A stretch of DNA of 64,000 nucleotides from the NCBI RefSeq assembly GCF_001877035.1, contig NZ_CP015756.1:859001-923000 (forward strand). The letters are read 5' to 3'. A program made the translations under genes and the position numbers. Shown here in pieces: positions 33,329-42,025 of this stretch. The notes under the pieces were generated by a model, which worked only from the letters and a program-made list of their open reading frames with translations, was not told where the DNA came from and searched no databases. Position 1 is the first letter of the stretch, and each line of letters begins with the position of its first letter. This stretch comes from Clostridium estertheticum subsp. estertheticum (GTDB taxonomy: Bacteria; Bacillota; Clostridia; Clostridiales; Clostridiaceae).

Positions 33329-33931
33329 CTATTTCAGATTAACATCCACCTGTTCACTACTAGCGATACTCATAACACAAAGTTCTTTTAGTACTTCTGC
33401 AAATAACTCGTAAAGCGCTTTAAGTCGTTCAATATCTCTAATTACACCATTTACCACAAAATATAATTCATCTACATTGCTTGGAAAGTCACTAGCAAAA
33501 AAACCGTCATCATCTTTAACTTCTAAGTGTATTGAGCTTTGTAGTTCTAATAAATTTCTTATTTTTTCATTTGAAAATAGTTGAGTTAGTCTTTCACTGT
33601 TAGTACCCTTTATTATAAAGTTCTCATCAAATTCACTATACCCAACACTAACATCCTGCATGCCTAAAAGTTTGCCTAAATCACTAAAAAGTCCTTTTCT
33701 ATAAATTTTAAAATAAAAGCTATCAAAAGTTTTAAAAGGGGCCCTTATTCGTGTATATGTTCTAGAATTGTTGCCACTACCAGAAGAATATGTATCAAAT
33801 AAAATAATCCAATTATCCACACGTGCCTCTACCATACCTCTTTTAAAGAAACCTCTCTCTATATAATCTGCATTAATCTCCCTAGATAGTTGTTCCCAAA
33901 CTTCTTTTTTACTTGGTCCAAATAATCCCAT
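33329..33931 (-). CDS. conserved hypothetical protein, 200 aa
   Basis: Soluble, with mixed alpha/beta character (start MGLFGPSKKEVWEQL; then FFKRGMVEARVDNWIILFDT, SYTRI-like strands, FSNEKIRNLLELQSSIHLEV). It resembles uncharacterised DUF3137-like clostridial proteins but I do not recognise a characterised family. GGAGG lies 6 nt before ATG 33931. A ghost of the same gene (a piece from mid-gene joined to its upstream region) lies at about 30246-30290, so the gene once had a second copy. Confidence 0.65.
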   Translation of the reverse strand: MGLFGPSKKEVWEQLSREINADYIERGFFKRGMVEARVDNWIILFDTYSSGSGNNSRTYTRIRAPFKTFDSFYFKIYRKGLFSDLGKLLGMQDVSVGYSEFDENFIIKGTNSERLTQLFSNEKIRNLLELQSSIHLEVKDDDGFFASDFPSNVDELYFVVNGVIRDIERLKALYELFAEVLKELCVMSIASSEQVDVNLK

Positions 33932-33960
33932 TTTATTCCTCCTACAAATATAAACTATGT

Positions 33961-34076
33961 TAACATCATATTCTATATAATGTTGTAATTAAATACTAAA
34001 AACATAAAACGTCATTATGGTGACATGAAAATACATAAATATAACTTATAAATACTGGATTTTTAAAAAGCATTAA
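33961..34076. repeat. 116-bp upstream repeat, copy 1, with conserved dyad
   Basis: It matches 37487-37602: TAACATCATA, GTAATTAAATACTAAAA, TAAAACGTCATTAT, TGACATGAAAATACATAAAT, ATAACTTATAAAT. Each copy lies upstream of a leftward gene. The dyad GTCA-6 bp-TGAC is kept while its centre varies, as expected for an operator. Confidence 0.8.
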
Positions 34077-34355
34077 ATTAAATCAATAAGAAAATAAAAA
34101 ATTATTTGTATTAACAAGTAAGTTTAATGACAAAAGGGAAATTTGATAAAATAATTCTATTTTAATATATTATAGGAAATGTGATTGTAGAAATGGTTGC
34201 TGGGGGTATGATAAAGGTGAATGTTGTTGATAGTAATTAAGGGGATTAAAGTATCACCTTGTTAATACAATATTATAGAAGAAATGTGAGTAATGGAATT
34301 GTAAAACACACATAAAAATGATAAAATAAAACAAAAATAGAAAGTACTAATTACT
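34077..34355. other. non-coding stretch before the Rpn gene
   Basis: No supported gene or clear promoter. A hairpin-like AAGGGAAATTTGATAAAATA region near 34134-34160 may be another worn terminator repeat. Confidence 0.35.
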
Positions 34356-35276
34356 ATGATGAATAGCTTATTCAAAGAAGATTTTGATGTTGAAATGACA
34401 GAAATAACGTTCGAAAATAATGAATTTGTTTCAGATGATTACGATATAATACGTGGTGATTTATTTTTAAAGATATCAAAAGGGAATAAACCATATCATT
34501 ATCATATAGAACTTCAAACTAAAAATGATGCAACAATGGTAATAAGAATGTTTGAATATGGATTTAAAAAAGCAAAGGAACTATCAAAATATCAAGTAGA
34601 TGATGAAAAAGAAATTGTTATATATATTCCAAAACAATTGGTTATATTTGTAGAGCAGAATAGAAATATTAAAGATGAACTAAAAATGAAATTAGTTTTT
34701 CCGGGTGGACAGGAAATAAAATATGCTGTGCCAACAATGAAATACTGGGAATACAGTGATATAGACATTATGCAAGATAAAATGTATCCACTGCTTCCAT
34801 TACAAGTATTCAAACTTAGATATAAAATGGAACAAATAAAAAAGAAATATGGCGAAGGAAGTTCTGAAATAAAAGAAACTATTATGGAAGCAAAAAAAAT
34901 ATCAGAAACAATATCTAAAGAAGGAAGTCAATTATTTAATAATGCAGAAATAGATGGAGATGATTTACACAGAATATTGCTAGCGGTAGCAAATTTATTT
35001 GAATATCTTAATACAAAATATGGTGATGATGAAAAATTGAATGAGGAGGTGCGTAATATGACTAAGACTCTGTATGATCCTGCTGTAGAACAAAGAGGGA
35101 TAAAAAAAGGCATAGAGCAAGGAATAGAAAAAGGTATAGAAAAAGGAGATATTAGAGCTAGAGAGGAAATGGTAAAAGAAATGTTGCTAGATGGTGAAAG
35201 CATCGTGAAAATTAAGAAGTACTCTAAGTTAAGTGAAGAAGAAATAACAGAGATAAAAAATAAAATAAAACAATAA
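34356..35276 (+). CDS. Rpn-family recombination-promoting nuclease/putative transposase
   Basis: 306 aa. The PD-(D/E)XK core is visible: DYDIIRGDLFLKISKGNK with the metal Asp, then HYHIELQTKND with the E-x-Q pair and catalytic Lys. The helical middle is followed by a charged repeat (KKGIEQGIEKGIEKGD) and the C-terminal AREEMVKEMLLDGESIVKIK block. No RBS is visible before ATG 34356 and an in-frame stop lies at 34338-34340. The N-terminus looks about 30 residues short for the family, so it may be 5'-truncated. Its C-terminus is duplicated in the pseudogene at 14110-14557. Confidence 0.8.
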   Translation: MMNSLFKEDFDVEMTEITFENNEFVSDDYDIIRGDLFLKISKGNKPYHYHIELQTKNDATMVIRMFEYGFKKAKELSKYQVDDEKEIVIYIPKQLVIFVEQNRNIKDELKMKLVFPGGQEIKYAVPTMKYWEYSDIDIMQDKMYPLLPLQVFKLRYKMEQIKKKYGEGSSEIKETIMEAKKISETISKEGSQLFNNAEIDGDDLHRILLAVANLFEYLNTKYGDDEKLNEEVRNMTKTLYDPAVEQRGIKKGIEQGIEKGIEKGDIRAREEMVKEMLLDGESIVKIKKYSKLSEEEITEIKNKIKQ

Positions 35277-35284
35277 AACAATAA

Positions 35285-35326
35285 AACAATATAAAATACT
35301 GTAGATTAACTTCTATGGTATTTTGT
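35285..35326 (+). terminator. terminator after the Rpn gene
   Basis: TACTGTAGA / TTCTATGGTA hairpin then TTTTG, the counterpart of 14567-14600. Confidence 0.65.
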
Positions 35327-35464
35327 AATTAAAGACCATATACTAGAAAAAATATGAAGAATATAAAAAGGAAAGAGATGGGCATTTGAAATGACAATAT
35401 ATGAGATTAGAAGATTTCACTATATAGAATAAATAGAAAGTAGTAATAAGTAATTTTTAACAAC

Positions 35465-35495
35465 AAAAGAGGAATTCAATAAATGAATTCCCTTT
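35465..35495. terminator. GAATTC-family terminator hairpin, copy D
   Basis: GGAATTCA / TGAATTCC arms (35471-35478, 35484-35491) around ATAAA, then CTTTTAATATATATACAT. Confidence 0.8.
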
Positions 35496-35800
35496 TAATA
35501 TATATACATATTTAATTTTAAACTAAGTAGAGTATAGTAATTTATTTTAATATAATTTATTTTTATTTGTCTTATCACATATCCTAAAGACCTCTTATTT
35601 ATAAACTTTTACTACCCTCTAAAAACTCTGAAGATTTAATTTGATGCAATGGACTATCCCCTTTCTATTAGCTATTTTCTTACTTTATCTAATGAAGGTT
35701 AACAGTTAATTATGCTTCTTTGTTTATGAGATAATAATAACATGGTAATTGGTATTTGTAAAGAACTATTTTTAAATAATAACAAGTATCGTTAAACGTG
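35496..35800. repeat. dispersed noncoding repeat, about 300 bp, copy 2
   Basis: Nearly identical to 18579-18885 (see that copy for landmarks). Like copy 1 it starts at a GAATTC-type hairpin and ends shortly before a TATAAT-containing promoter (GGCTATGTTATAATGAGG), here that of the 35907 gene. Confidence 0.85.
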
Positions 35801-35906
35801 GCTATGTTATAATGAGGTAAATAATATATATATAGGAGTGATTTTCTGTGGGATAATTACGATATTTTAAAAGATAAAGTTTTGGAACATGTTGAAGGAG
35901 AGAGGA

Positions 35907-37010
35907 ATGTATATGTTTAAAAAAATATTGATATATGGTTTATCATTTATTGGGGTAATTGCGGTAGGTATAATTTATGAAAGAGCTTATTCTGGAGATG
36001 TAAATTCAACTATACCAATAATAATGTTTATTCCTAGTATTTTATTGGTTGTATTCTGTCTTGCCGTAGTTGTATGTAGCATTGTATATATTATTAAGCA
36101 TAAATTTAATATGTTTAGTGTTATTTTTATTGTCTGTTCTATAGTAGTATTATTAATTAATACTTCTAAAATAGAGGATATACCATATTTTATAACCGGA
36201 AATTTTGTGCATTATAATGGGTTTGTAACGCTAGGCAGTCAAAAGGAGCATGGCATTCACTATAATCGTGCTGAAAGGCAATATAAGATACGGTCTGGTA
36301 CACAGAGAGTATTGCGATTAGATAATAAAGAAAATATAGTAACTAATAAAGATGTAGGGAATATATCAGATGCTGAAAATAGCAGGGGCGCATATGAGGT
36401 CGTATATTTACCAAATACAAAGTATTTAATATCTTTTAAAAAGATAGACGATTCGATTTTATCAAACAACGTAAAAAAATTAGATGATTACTCGAAGCCT
36501 ATAAACAAATCAAAATCATATACCTTAAATACTAGATATGATGGTAAAGATAGTGCAGATGTAAAGGTAACTATGCTCTCATATATACCAAATAAATACA
36601 TGACTGAAGTAGGAAAGCTTACCGGATTGGATTATATAGATTCTACGTTTGATGGAATGGCTATAAAAGTAAAATATGATTTGAGCAATATGAAAAGTAA
36701 TTCTGAGAATAAATATATAGGAGACATCCTTCCTAATAGTACAGGTGACTTCGTCATGAAAGATGCTAAAGGCGTAGAAAGTGGAAATATTTTAGAAAAT
36801 TTCAATGGAAGTACTTCAAGGGAACTTTATTATTTAGAAAATGATAAAAAATATACATATAAAAATGGGGATAGCAAAAGTATCATTGGATGGGTTATAG
36901 TGTTTCCAAATAAAGGTTATGCAAAATTACCTATATCTTTATACATAGGAAAAAACTTAATATACGATAAAGATTTTGAAACAATATTAAAATTTAACTT
37001 GCCTCAATAG
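35907..37010 (+). CDS. large membrane-anchored hypothetical protein
   Basis: 367 aa from ATG 35907 (AAGGAG 6 nt upstream; the ATG at 35889 precedes that RBS). Three N-terminal helices (about residues 5-22, 35-60 and 69-86) are followed by a 270-residue extracytoplasmic domain rich in beta strands (GFVTLGSQKEHGIHYN, YEVVYLPNTKYLISFKKID, RYDGKDSADVKVTMLSYIPN). No family is recognised. Monocistronic, ended by a GAATTC-type terminator. Confidence 0.65.
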   Translation: MYMFKKILIYGLSFIGVIAVGIIYERAYSGDVNSTIPIIMFIPSILLVVFCLAVVVCSIVYIIKHKFNMFSVIFIVCSIVVLLINTSKIEDIPYFITGNFVHYNGFVTLGSQKEHGIHYNRAERQYKIRSGTQRVLRLDNKENIVTNKDVGNISDAENSRGAYEVVYLPNTKYLISFKKIDDSILSNNVKKLDDYSKPINKSKSYTLNTRYDGKDSADVKVTMLSYIPNKYMTEVGKLTGLDYIDSTFDGMAIKVKYDLSNMKSNSENKYIGDILPNSTGDFVMKDAKGVESGNILENFNGSTSRELYYLENDKKYTYKNGDSKSIIGWVIVFPNKGYAKLPISLYIGKNLIYDKDFETILKFNLPQ

Positions 37011-37042
37011 TGAATGAATATGTTTAAAATTTTTATCAATAA

Positions 37043-37072
37043 GAAAGGAATTCAAAGTGAATTCCCTTTTAA
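37043..37072. terminator. GAATTC-family terminator hairpin, copy E
   Basis: GGAATTCA / TGAATTCC arms (37047-37054, 37058-37065) with a 3-nt AAG loop, then CTTTTAACATATA. Confidence 0.75.
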
Positions 37073-37090
37073 CATATACTTACGATAGCT

Positions 37091-37393
37091 CTATTTTATT
37101 AAGAAAAAAATAGTAACAGCCAAAATAGTATTACTTAATCCTATAACCATCGCGAAATTAGTGATTTTACTCCTTACTACTTTATCGTCTTTTTTATCAA
37201 TAGAACTAGCTGATCTAAACCTAGTTTTGCCAATAGAGCTACCATTTAATGTTCCGGCTAAACCGAAGCATACTAAAGCTATACTTCCACAGATTTTAAT
37301 AGATAATACCCAATTGTTTAGGACTTTACCTAAAACAATACTAACACACATTATAATAAAACTTGAAATGATTATTTTTTTAATTTCTACCAC
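37091..37393 (-). CDS. DUF5316-like small membrane protein
   Basis: About 100 aa. Helices at about residues 8-24, 32-50 and 79-98, with the middle motif ICGSIALVCFGLAGTLNGSS and a charged loop RFRSASSIDKKDDKV. The layout resembles DUF5316 proteins. The AAGGGG box overlaps the GTG at 37393, so the exact start is uncertain and may be a few codons later. Preceded by the 116-bp repeat (copy 2). Confidence 0.55.
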   Translation of the reverse strand: MVEIKKIIISSFIIMCVSIVLGKVLNNWVLSIKICGSIALVCFGLAGTLNGSSIGKTRFRSASSIDKKDDKVVRSKITNFAMVIGLSNTILAVTIFFLIK

Positions 37394-37486
37394 CCCTTAA
37401 CACATGGATTCATTCTAAAACTTATTTAAGAACCAAAATAAATTTCCTATGTTATTATTTTTCTGTTTTACAAGACTTACTTTAAT

Positions 37487-37602
37487 TAACATCATAGTCT
37501 ATATAAATTTGTAATTAAATACTAAAAGCGTAAAACGTCATTATATTGACATGAAAATACATAAATATAACTTATAAATGCTGAATTTGAAAAAAGTATT
37601 AA
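37487..37602. repeat. 116-bp upstream repeat, copy 2
   Basis: Counterpart of 33961-34076. The dyad reads GTCATTATATTGAC here and GTCATTATGGTGAC there. Confidence 0.8.
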
Positions 37603-37687
37603 AAAAGGTTAAGATGTAAATATATTGTTGCTATAGTACATAGCAAAGTAAGAGATGGTAAAACTAATTTATATTAAGGAGGAGAAT

Positions 37688-38395
37688 ATGCTTAATTTTA
37701 TTGGAATGGGAAGTGCTTTTAATACAGAGATTGGCAATACAAGTGCATTTGTAAAGAAAAATGACAGCTTAGTTCTTATTGATTGTGGAGGAACAGTTTT
37801 TCATAAGTTGCAAGAATTAAGCATGTTTGATGAACTTAAAAATTTGTATATTGTTATAACTCATACACATCCTGATCATGTTGGGAGTCTTGGAGACGTT
37901 ATATTTTATTCGTATTATATTTTAAAACATAAACCAACTATTTTTTTTCCACAAAAGGAACTAATAGAAAAGTTTTTAACTAGCATAGGGGTAAGTGCTG
38001 AAATGTACAACCTTAATTGTAATAATGTAGAAGATATAAATGATATGCAGCTTGGAGATTTTAGTATAGATTTTATGCCTGTTTCTCATGTTGATACAAT
38101 ACCGGCATATGGATTTATAATGAAATTAAATGGAAGCGTGTTTTATTATAGTGGTGATGCTAATGGTATAAGTAATACAATAGTAGATATGCTGAAAAAC
38201 GGACAGATTTGTAGAATTTATCAAGATACATGTGGATTAGATTATGAGGAAAATGCTCACTTATCACTAAGAAAACTTTGTGATACAATTCCCCAGGAAT
38301 TCAGAAATAAGGTTTATTGTATGCATCTTGATAAAAATATAACAGCTGAAGATATAAAGCATAATGGATTTAATGTTGTAGACATATATAAATAG
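37688..38395 (+). CDS. metallo-beta-lactamase-fold hydrolase
   Basis: 235 aa from ATG 37688 (AAGGAGGAG upstream; an earlier in-frame ATG at 37655 has none). MBL motifs: THTHPDHVGSLG (HxHxDH), PVSHVDTIPAYG, FYYSGDANG with the metal-bridging Asp, and a late CMHLDKN. The layout resembles ribonuclease-Z-like or small-molecule MBL hydrolases. Substrate unknown. Confidence 0.88.
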   Translation: MLNFIGMGSAFNTEIGNTSAFVKKNDSLVLIDCGGTVFHKLQELSMFDELKNLYIVITHTHPDHVGSLGDVIFYSYYILKHKPTIFFPQKELIEKFLTSIGVSAEMYNLNCNNVEDINDMQLGDFSIDFMPVSHVDTIPAYGFIMKLNGSVFYYSGDANGISNTIVDMLKNGQICRIYQDTCGLDYEENAHLSLRKLCDTIPQEFRNKVYCMHLDKNITAEDIKHNGFNVVDIYK

Positions 38396-38479
38396 GAATA
38401 ATATTAGTTTGTTGTACAGCATCATTTTTGCGCTTATCATATTTTTTACATTTTACGTCTTCTCCTTAAGAAATTTTAG

Positions 38480-38516
38480 AAAAAAATCCTCGACAGTACT
38501 TTAATGTAGTACTGTC
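38480..38516 (-). terminator. terminator of the opine-dehydrogenase-like gene
   Basis: On the minus strand GACAGTACT / AGTACTGTC arms around a 7-nt loop, then a T-run within GAGGATTTTTT. Confidence 0.82.
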
Positions 38517-38531
38517 CAGGATAATCCCAAT

Positions 38532-39650
38532 TTACTTGTAATATGCAAATACATCTTCTATTGATTTTATCCCGAAATTTTGTGGAAGTGGAAGACCTTT
38601 TAAATCTTTTCCTATAAATTTACCATATACATAATATTCAACCCCGAAAAAGCTTTCAAACCACATAAGAATTTTATCAATAAAGGGAGTTTTAACTTCC
38701 ACCAATTCGCAAAAGCTCTTAATAATGCATAGTCCATATGGAAAATCTTCTAGAAAGTATCTTGAATTAAAATCTGGAATATACCCCTTCTCTGTTTTTA
38801 TAAGTGGAGACTCTATATTCTTAAGCGCAGGCTTACCACTAATTTGCTTTGTCATTTGCTGAGTGGAATCTGCTCCAAAATATTCTTTTATAAAACCGAC
38901 TTTCTTAAAATCAATAGTCCCGAGCTTTAGGCATAAGTTCTGAACCTCTTCATCAGTAGCTATTAACATTTCTGAACATTCATCCGTCCACTCGTTATAA
39001 AATTGAATCATATTTTTAAAATATACTCCTTCTTTATAATCGTGAAAGATTCCATAAAGTCTTGCAGTATGAAGAATTGGATTAGCTGGTGTAAGTGAAA
39101 CTTGCAGAAAATTTTCTAGTGGATTGCACTTCATGCTAAGTATGGACTCTAATGCATTGCATACTTTTGATGTATTACTAGCAGGAATAGCTCCTATAAA
39201 AAGTTCTTCTTTTTTACCTAGGTCATATACAGATTTTCCGTACTCCTTTAATCTAGCTATGCCATAAACTCTCTGAAATCCGAATATTGTACAGCCGTTT
39301 TCAATAAGTTCGTCGCAATAGAATTCTCCACCACCATTACCTGGCATCATGCCAATCCAAACTCCCTTTCTAAGAAAAGGCTTTATTCTTTGAAGCGTTT
39401 TGCTAAATATATAAGATGGAAGTGTGGATATAATGATGTCAGCATCTTTTATTATTTCCTCTGGGTTACTAGATATAATATCTATTCTCCCTGTGTGTTT
39501 AATTGTGCCATCATTATCACAAACCTCAATAATATGGTTCCAATCATCTGGTCTGGAAGTCAATAGCCTTACAGAAATATTCTTGTTTCTTCCGATGTCG
39601 CCCATTAAAAGTGTACCTATATTACCACCACCTAAAATACATATATTCAT
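38532..39650 (-). CDS. NAD/NADP octopine/nopaline dehydrogenase family protein
   Basis: 372 aa. An N-terminal Rossmann fold (MNICILGGGNIGTLLMGDIG; DADIIISTLPSYIF) precedes an opine-dehydrogenase-type helical domain with the family-like SLTPANPILHTARLYGIFHD, which carries the likely catalytic His. Enzymes of this family reductively join an amino acid and an oxo acid. No metallophore synthesis or opine transport gene is adjacent, so the substrate is open. AGGAGG precedes ATG 39650. Confidence 0.82.
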   Translation of the reverse strand: MNICILGGGNIGTLLMGDIGRNKNISVRLLTSRPDDWNHIIEVCDNDGTIKHTGRIDIISSNPEEIIKDADIIISTLPSYIFSKTLQRIKPFLRKGVWIGMMPGNGGGEFYCDELIENGCTIFGFQRVYGIARLKEYGKSVYDLGKKEELFIGAIPASNTSKVCNALESILSMKCNPLENFLQVSLTPANPILHTARLYGIFHDYKEGVYFKNMIQFYNEWTDECSEMLIATDEEVQNLCLKLGTIDFKKVGFIKEYFGADSTQQMTKQISGKPALKNIESPLIKTEKGYIPDFNSRYFLEDFPYGLCIIKSFCELVEVKTPFIDKILMWFESFFGVEYYVYGKFIGKDLKGLPLPQNFGIKSIEDVFAYYK

Positions 39651-39955
39651 TTTTTGTCCTCCTAAATAATATTTTATTTTTTTAAATCTGTATTAGTATT
39701 ATAACATATAGGCACATATAACCACAGTATGACTCAAATGTAGAATATATCTTAAATAAGCTTCGGTTTTGTCCGTTTTACGTTGAATTGCTTTATAATT
39801 AAGAAAAGTAAGTGAATTTTCTTTGTATTATTACATATAATAAAGACATATTAGTTATAAATTTTAGAGATTGATAGTTCAGAGCTCAGCGGAATCGTAC
39901 GATAATAAAATATATTTAATATGTAATATATTTCTATTTAGAAAGGACGGTTTTT
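39651..39955. other. intergenic region between divergent genes
   Basis: No gene seen. AT-rich, presumably holding the promoters of the leftward dehydrogenase and the rightward PilZ gene. I found no c-di-GMP (GEMM) riboswitch core here although the PilZ gene follows. Confidence 0.5.
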
Positions 39956-40825
39956 ATGGAAACAAGAGGCATTAGAAAATATTCTAGAATTGAATGTAAG
40001 ACACCAATTTGTACACAAATTTCTATTGTTAAATTTAATAATAAAATTGTCACTACAGGAAAAGGAAATATCTGTGTAGAAAATATCAGCTCTGGTGGAC
40101 TCAAGTTTCTTTCTAGCTTAAATCTGCCAGTAAGTGATATTATGATTATTGAGTTTAAGTTGATAGTTGAAGAGGAGTGTACTGCTTTTTATGGTTATAT
40201 TGTGAGGAAAGAAGAAGTCGATGGTGGCATATATAGATATGGAGTTAAGTTTATTAATAAGGCTGGCGATGATGACCATGAACAGTTTATGATAAGGCTT
40301 AATGAATTAAATAAAAATGGAACTTTAGAGAATTCGGATAAGTGTTCATATGATGTAGATTGTATTAGAAAATGTACGGTGAATGTTGATAGAAGAACAT
40401 ATAAAAGATATAAACTTAATAATAATTTTGTTGCGAAAATGAAAGTGCACAAAATAAGTAATAAATCGGGCATTTCCCAGTGGGTCACTATACGAATAGA
40501 TAATATCTCACATGATGGTATTCAATTTATTACTGATATTAATTTAGTAATAGATGAGAATACAATCTTAGAATTTAGTATAGTTATTGCTAATACAAAA
40601 ATTTATGCAAAAGGTTATATGTCGTGGAGAGAAAAAATTGAAGAAAATAAATATATATATGGAGTGAAATTAGATATTACTGATTCAGAAAAAGAAAAGA
40701 TAGTTAAAGTTTTAGAGCATGTAGTGGATTTTTCTTCAGAAAAGGGATTACTTACGCGTGAATGTTTTGGACAAAAGTTTAATTATGCTAGGCCTAAAAA
40801 TCATAATTTTGAGAGACTTATATAA
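39956..40825 (+). CDS. tandem PilZ-domain c-di-GMP-binding protein
   Basis: 289 aa with two PilZ domains. Domain 1 has the arginine motif RGIRKYSRIECK and the later ENISSGGLKFLS (D/NxSxxG). Domain 2 has RRTYKRYKLNNN and DNISHDGIQFIT. Both motifs are needed to bind c-di-GMP and both look intact. No enzymatic or membrane domain is present, so it probably acts as a c-di-GMP receptor on an unknown partner. GAAAGGACGG precedes ATG 39956. Confidence 0.88.
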   Translation: METRGIRKYSRIECKTPICTQISIVKFNNKIVTTGKGNICVENISSGGLKFLSSLNLPVSDIMIIEFKLIVEEECTAFYGYIVRKEEVDGGIYRYGVKFINKAGDDDHEQFMIRLNELNKNGTLENSDKCSYDVDCIRKCTVNVDRRTYKRYKLNNNFVAKMKVHKISNKSGISQWVTIRIDNISHDGIQFITDINLVIDENTILEFSIVIANTKIYAKGYMSWREKIEENKYIYGVKLDITDSEKEKIVKVLEHVVDFSSEKGLLTRECFGQKFNYARPKNHNFERLI

Positions 40826-40848
40826 AAAATATTTATAATCCAAATAAT

Positions 40849-40862
40849 TTGATTCAAATCAC
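40849..40862. promoter_or_regulatory. FNR/CRP-like site upstream of the cupin gene
   Basis: TTGATTCAAATCAC differs in one base from TTGAT-4 bp-ATCAA. It lies about 80 bp before the cupin start, near a possible promoter. One weak site only. Confidence 0.3.
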
Positions 40863-40944
40863 ATTCTTATGCCTTAAATAAGGATAAAATAAAGACATAG
40901 GAAAGCAAGAATATGTGAAAACAAAATATTAGGAGGAAAAAAAT

Positions 40945-41286
40945 ATGAACACTAAGTTTTTCAAGAATATAGAGGTTGCAAAGGCATTAGGACTAAAAGA
41001 AGAGGTATTATATGTAGAAAATCAAGTTGTGAGTAAAACCTTAACACAAACTAATAACGTTAGCATAACGCTATTTGCTTTTGACAAGGGTGAAGAAATA
41101 AGTACACATTCAGCACCGGGGGACGCATTAGTATATGTAACAGAGGGACAAGTTACAATAACAATAGGAAATAATGATCCGGTTATTGTTAATGAAGGCG
41201 AAATAATATTAATGCCAGCAAATACACCTCATGGACTCGTGGCTAATGAGAGATTTAAAATGATGTTAGTTATAGTAAATGGTTAA
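40945..41286 (+). CDS. cupin-domain protein
   Basis: 113 aa. Cupin motif 1 is recognisable as ISTHSAPGDALVYVTEGQVT and motif 2 as GEIILMPANTPHGLVA. The metal ligands are partly retained (a His in STHSAPG and another in TPHG). Small single-cupin proteins of this kind are common and of unknown function. AGGAGG precedes ATG 40945. Confidence 0.88.
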   Translation: MNTKFFKNIEVAKALGLKEEVLYVENQVVSKTLTQTNNVSITLFAFDKGEEISTHSAPGDALVYVTEGQVTITIGNNDPVIVNEGEIILMPANTPHGLVANERFKMMLVIVNG

Positions 41287-41371
41287 AAGTGGTATTTCAA
41301 TGAAAAGTAGAACTTAATGTAGTATTATCATTATAAAGAATAAATATTTTTATACTAAAGGAGGAATTATT

Positions 41372-41650
41372 TTGTTAGATATAAAAAAAGGAGTAAAGAG
41401 TTTTTATGTGGGTGATAATGAAGAAAAACCACTCGCTAAGATGGAGTTTTTATATAGTGGAGATGCAATAACTATCGATCATACTTTTGTATCTGATGAG
41501 TTAAGAGGCCAAAATGTAGCTAGACAATTGTTAGAAAAGATTGTTAGTTTAGCGAGAGAAACAAATAAAAAAATAATTCCTATCTGTCCTTACGCTAAAG
41601 CTGAATTGAATAAAAATGACAAGTATTTAGATGTATTAATGGTTAAATAA
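41372..41650 (+). CDS. small GNAT-like N-acetyltransferase (YjdJ/Gtn5-like)
   Basis: 92 aa with TTG start (AGGAGG 7 nt upstream). ITIDHTFVSDELRGQNVARQ contains the acetyl-CoA-binding R/Q-x-x-G-x-A segment, and KIIPICPYAKAELNKN has the conserved C-P-Y/F-A-K end of the minimal GNAT (DUF1 YjdJ-like) family. Probably acts on small molecules or proteins; substrate unknown. Confidence 0.85.
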   Translation: MLDIKKGVKSFYVGDNEEKPLAKMEFLYSGDAITIDHTFVSDELRGQNVARQLLEKIVSLARETNKKIIPICPYAKAELNKNDKYLDVLMVK

Positions 41651-41759
41651 ATTTTCTTGTAAATACCCCTTTTAATGTTTTATTGTATAATAAATATCTT
41701 TGTAGAGATAATAATGATAATAGATAGTTATTAAATAAAACAAAAGGGGATATTAAATT

Positions 41760-41987
41760 ATGAAAAACAAACCAGATGATAGAAGAGATAATGTAGATAA
41801 AATCCAAGAGAATATTAGTAATACTATTGAAAACTTTAATCTTACGCAGGACACTATTGAAATAACAGATAATGATAAAGAGAAGAAAACACTAGAACAA
41901 AAGAATGAGAGAAGAGAAGACGCAATTGATGGTATGAGATCAGAAATTAGAGATGAGGCAATAGATAAAAAGAACGGATATAGATAA
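41760..41987 (+). CDS. tlp: small acid-soluble spore protein Tlp
   Basis: 75 aa, highly charged, no hydrophobic core. DDRRDNVDKIQENISNTIEN and KNERREDAIDGMRSEIRDEA match the Tlp family (DNR.DNVEKLQ..V.NTIEN ... EAKNERR..SI..MR.EI.DEA). Tlp is made in the forespore and marks the organism as a spore former. AAAAGGGGATA precedes ATG 41760; a terminator follows at once. Confidence 0.9.
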   Translation: MKNKPDDRRDNVDKIQENISNTIENFNLTQDTIEITDNDKEKKTLEQKNERREDAIDGMRSEIRDEAIDKKNGYR

Positions 41988-41995
41988 ATTATAGA

Positions 41996-42025
41996 AATCT
42001 CTCTGCTATGCAGGGAGATTTTTAT
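41996..42025 (+). terminator. terminator of tlp
   Basis: AATCTCTCTGC / GCAGGGAGATT arms with a TAT loop, then TTTTATAATT. Confidence 0.88.

Noticed and set aside
35840-35922. 24-codon frame (WDNYDILKDKVLEHVEGERN...) overlapping the start of the 35907 gene
   Set aside because: No usable start codon with an RBS; most likely incidental leader sequence.
39651-39955. c-di-GMP riboswitch before the PilZ gene
   Set aside because: The conserved GEMM core was not found in the leader.
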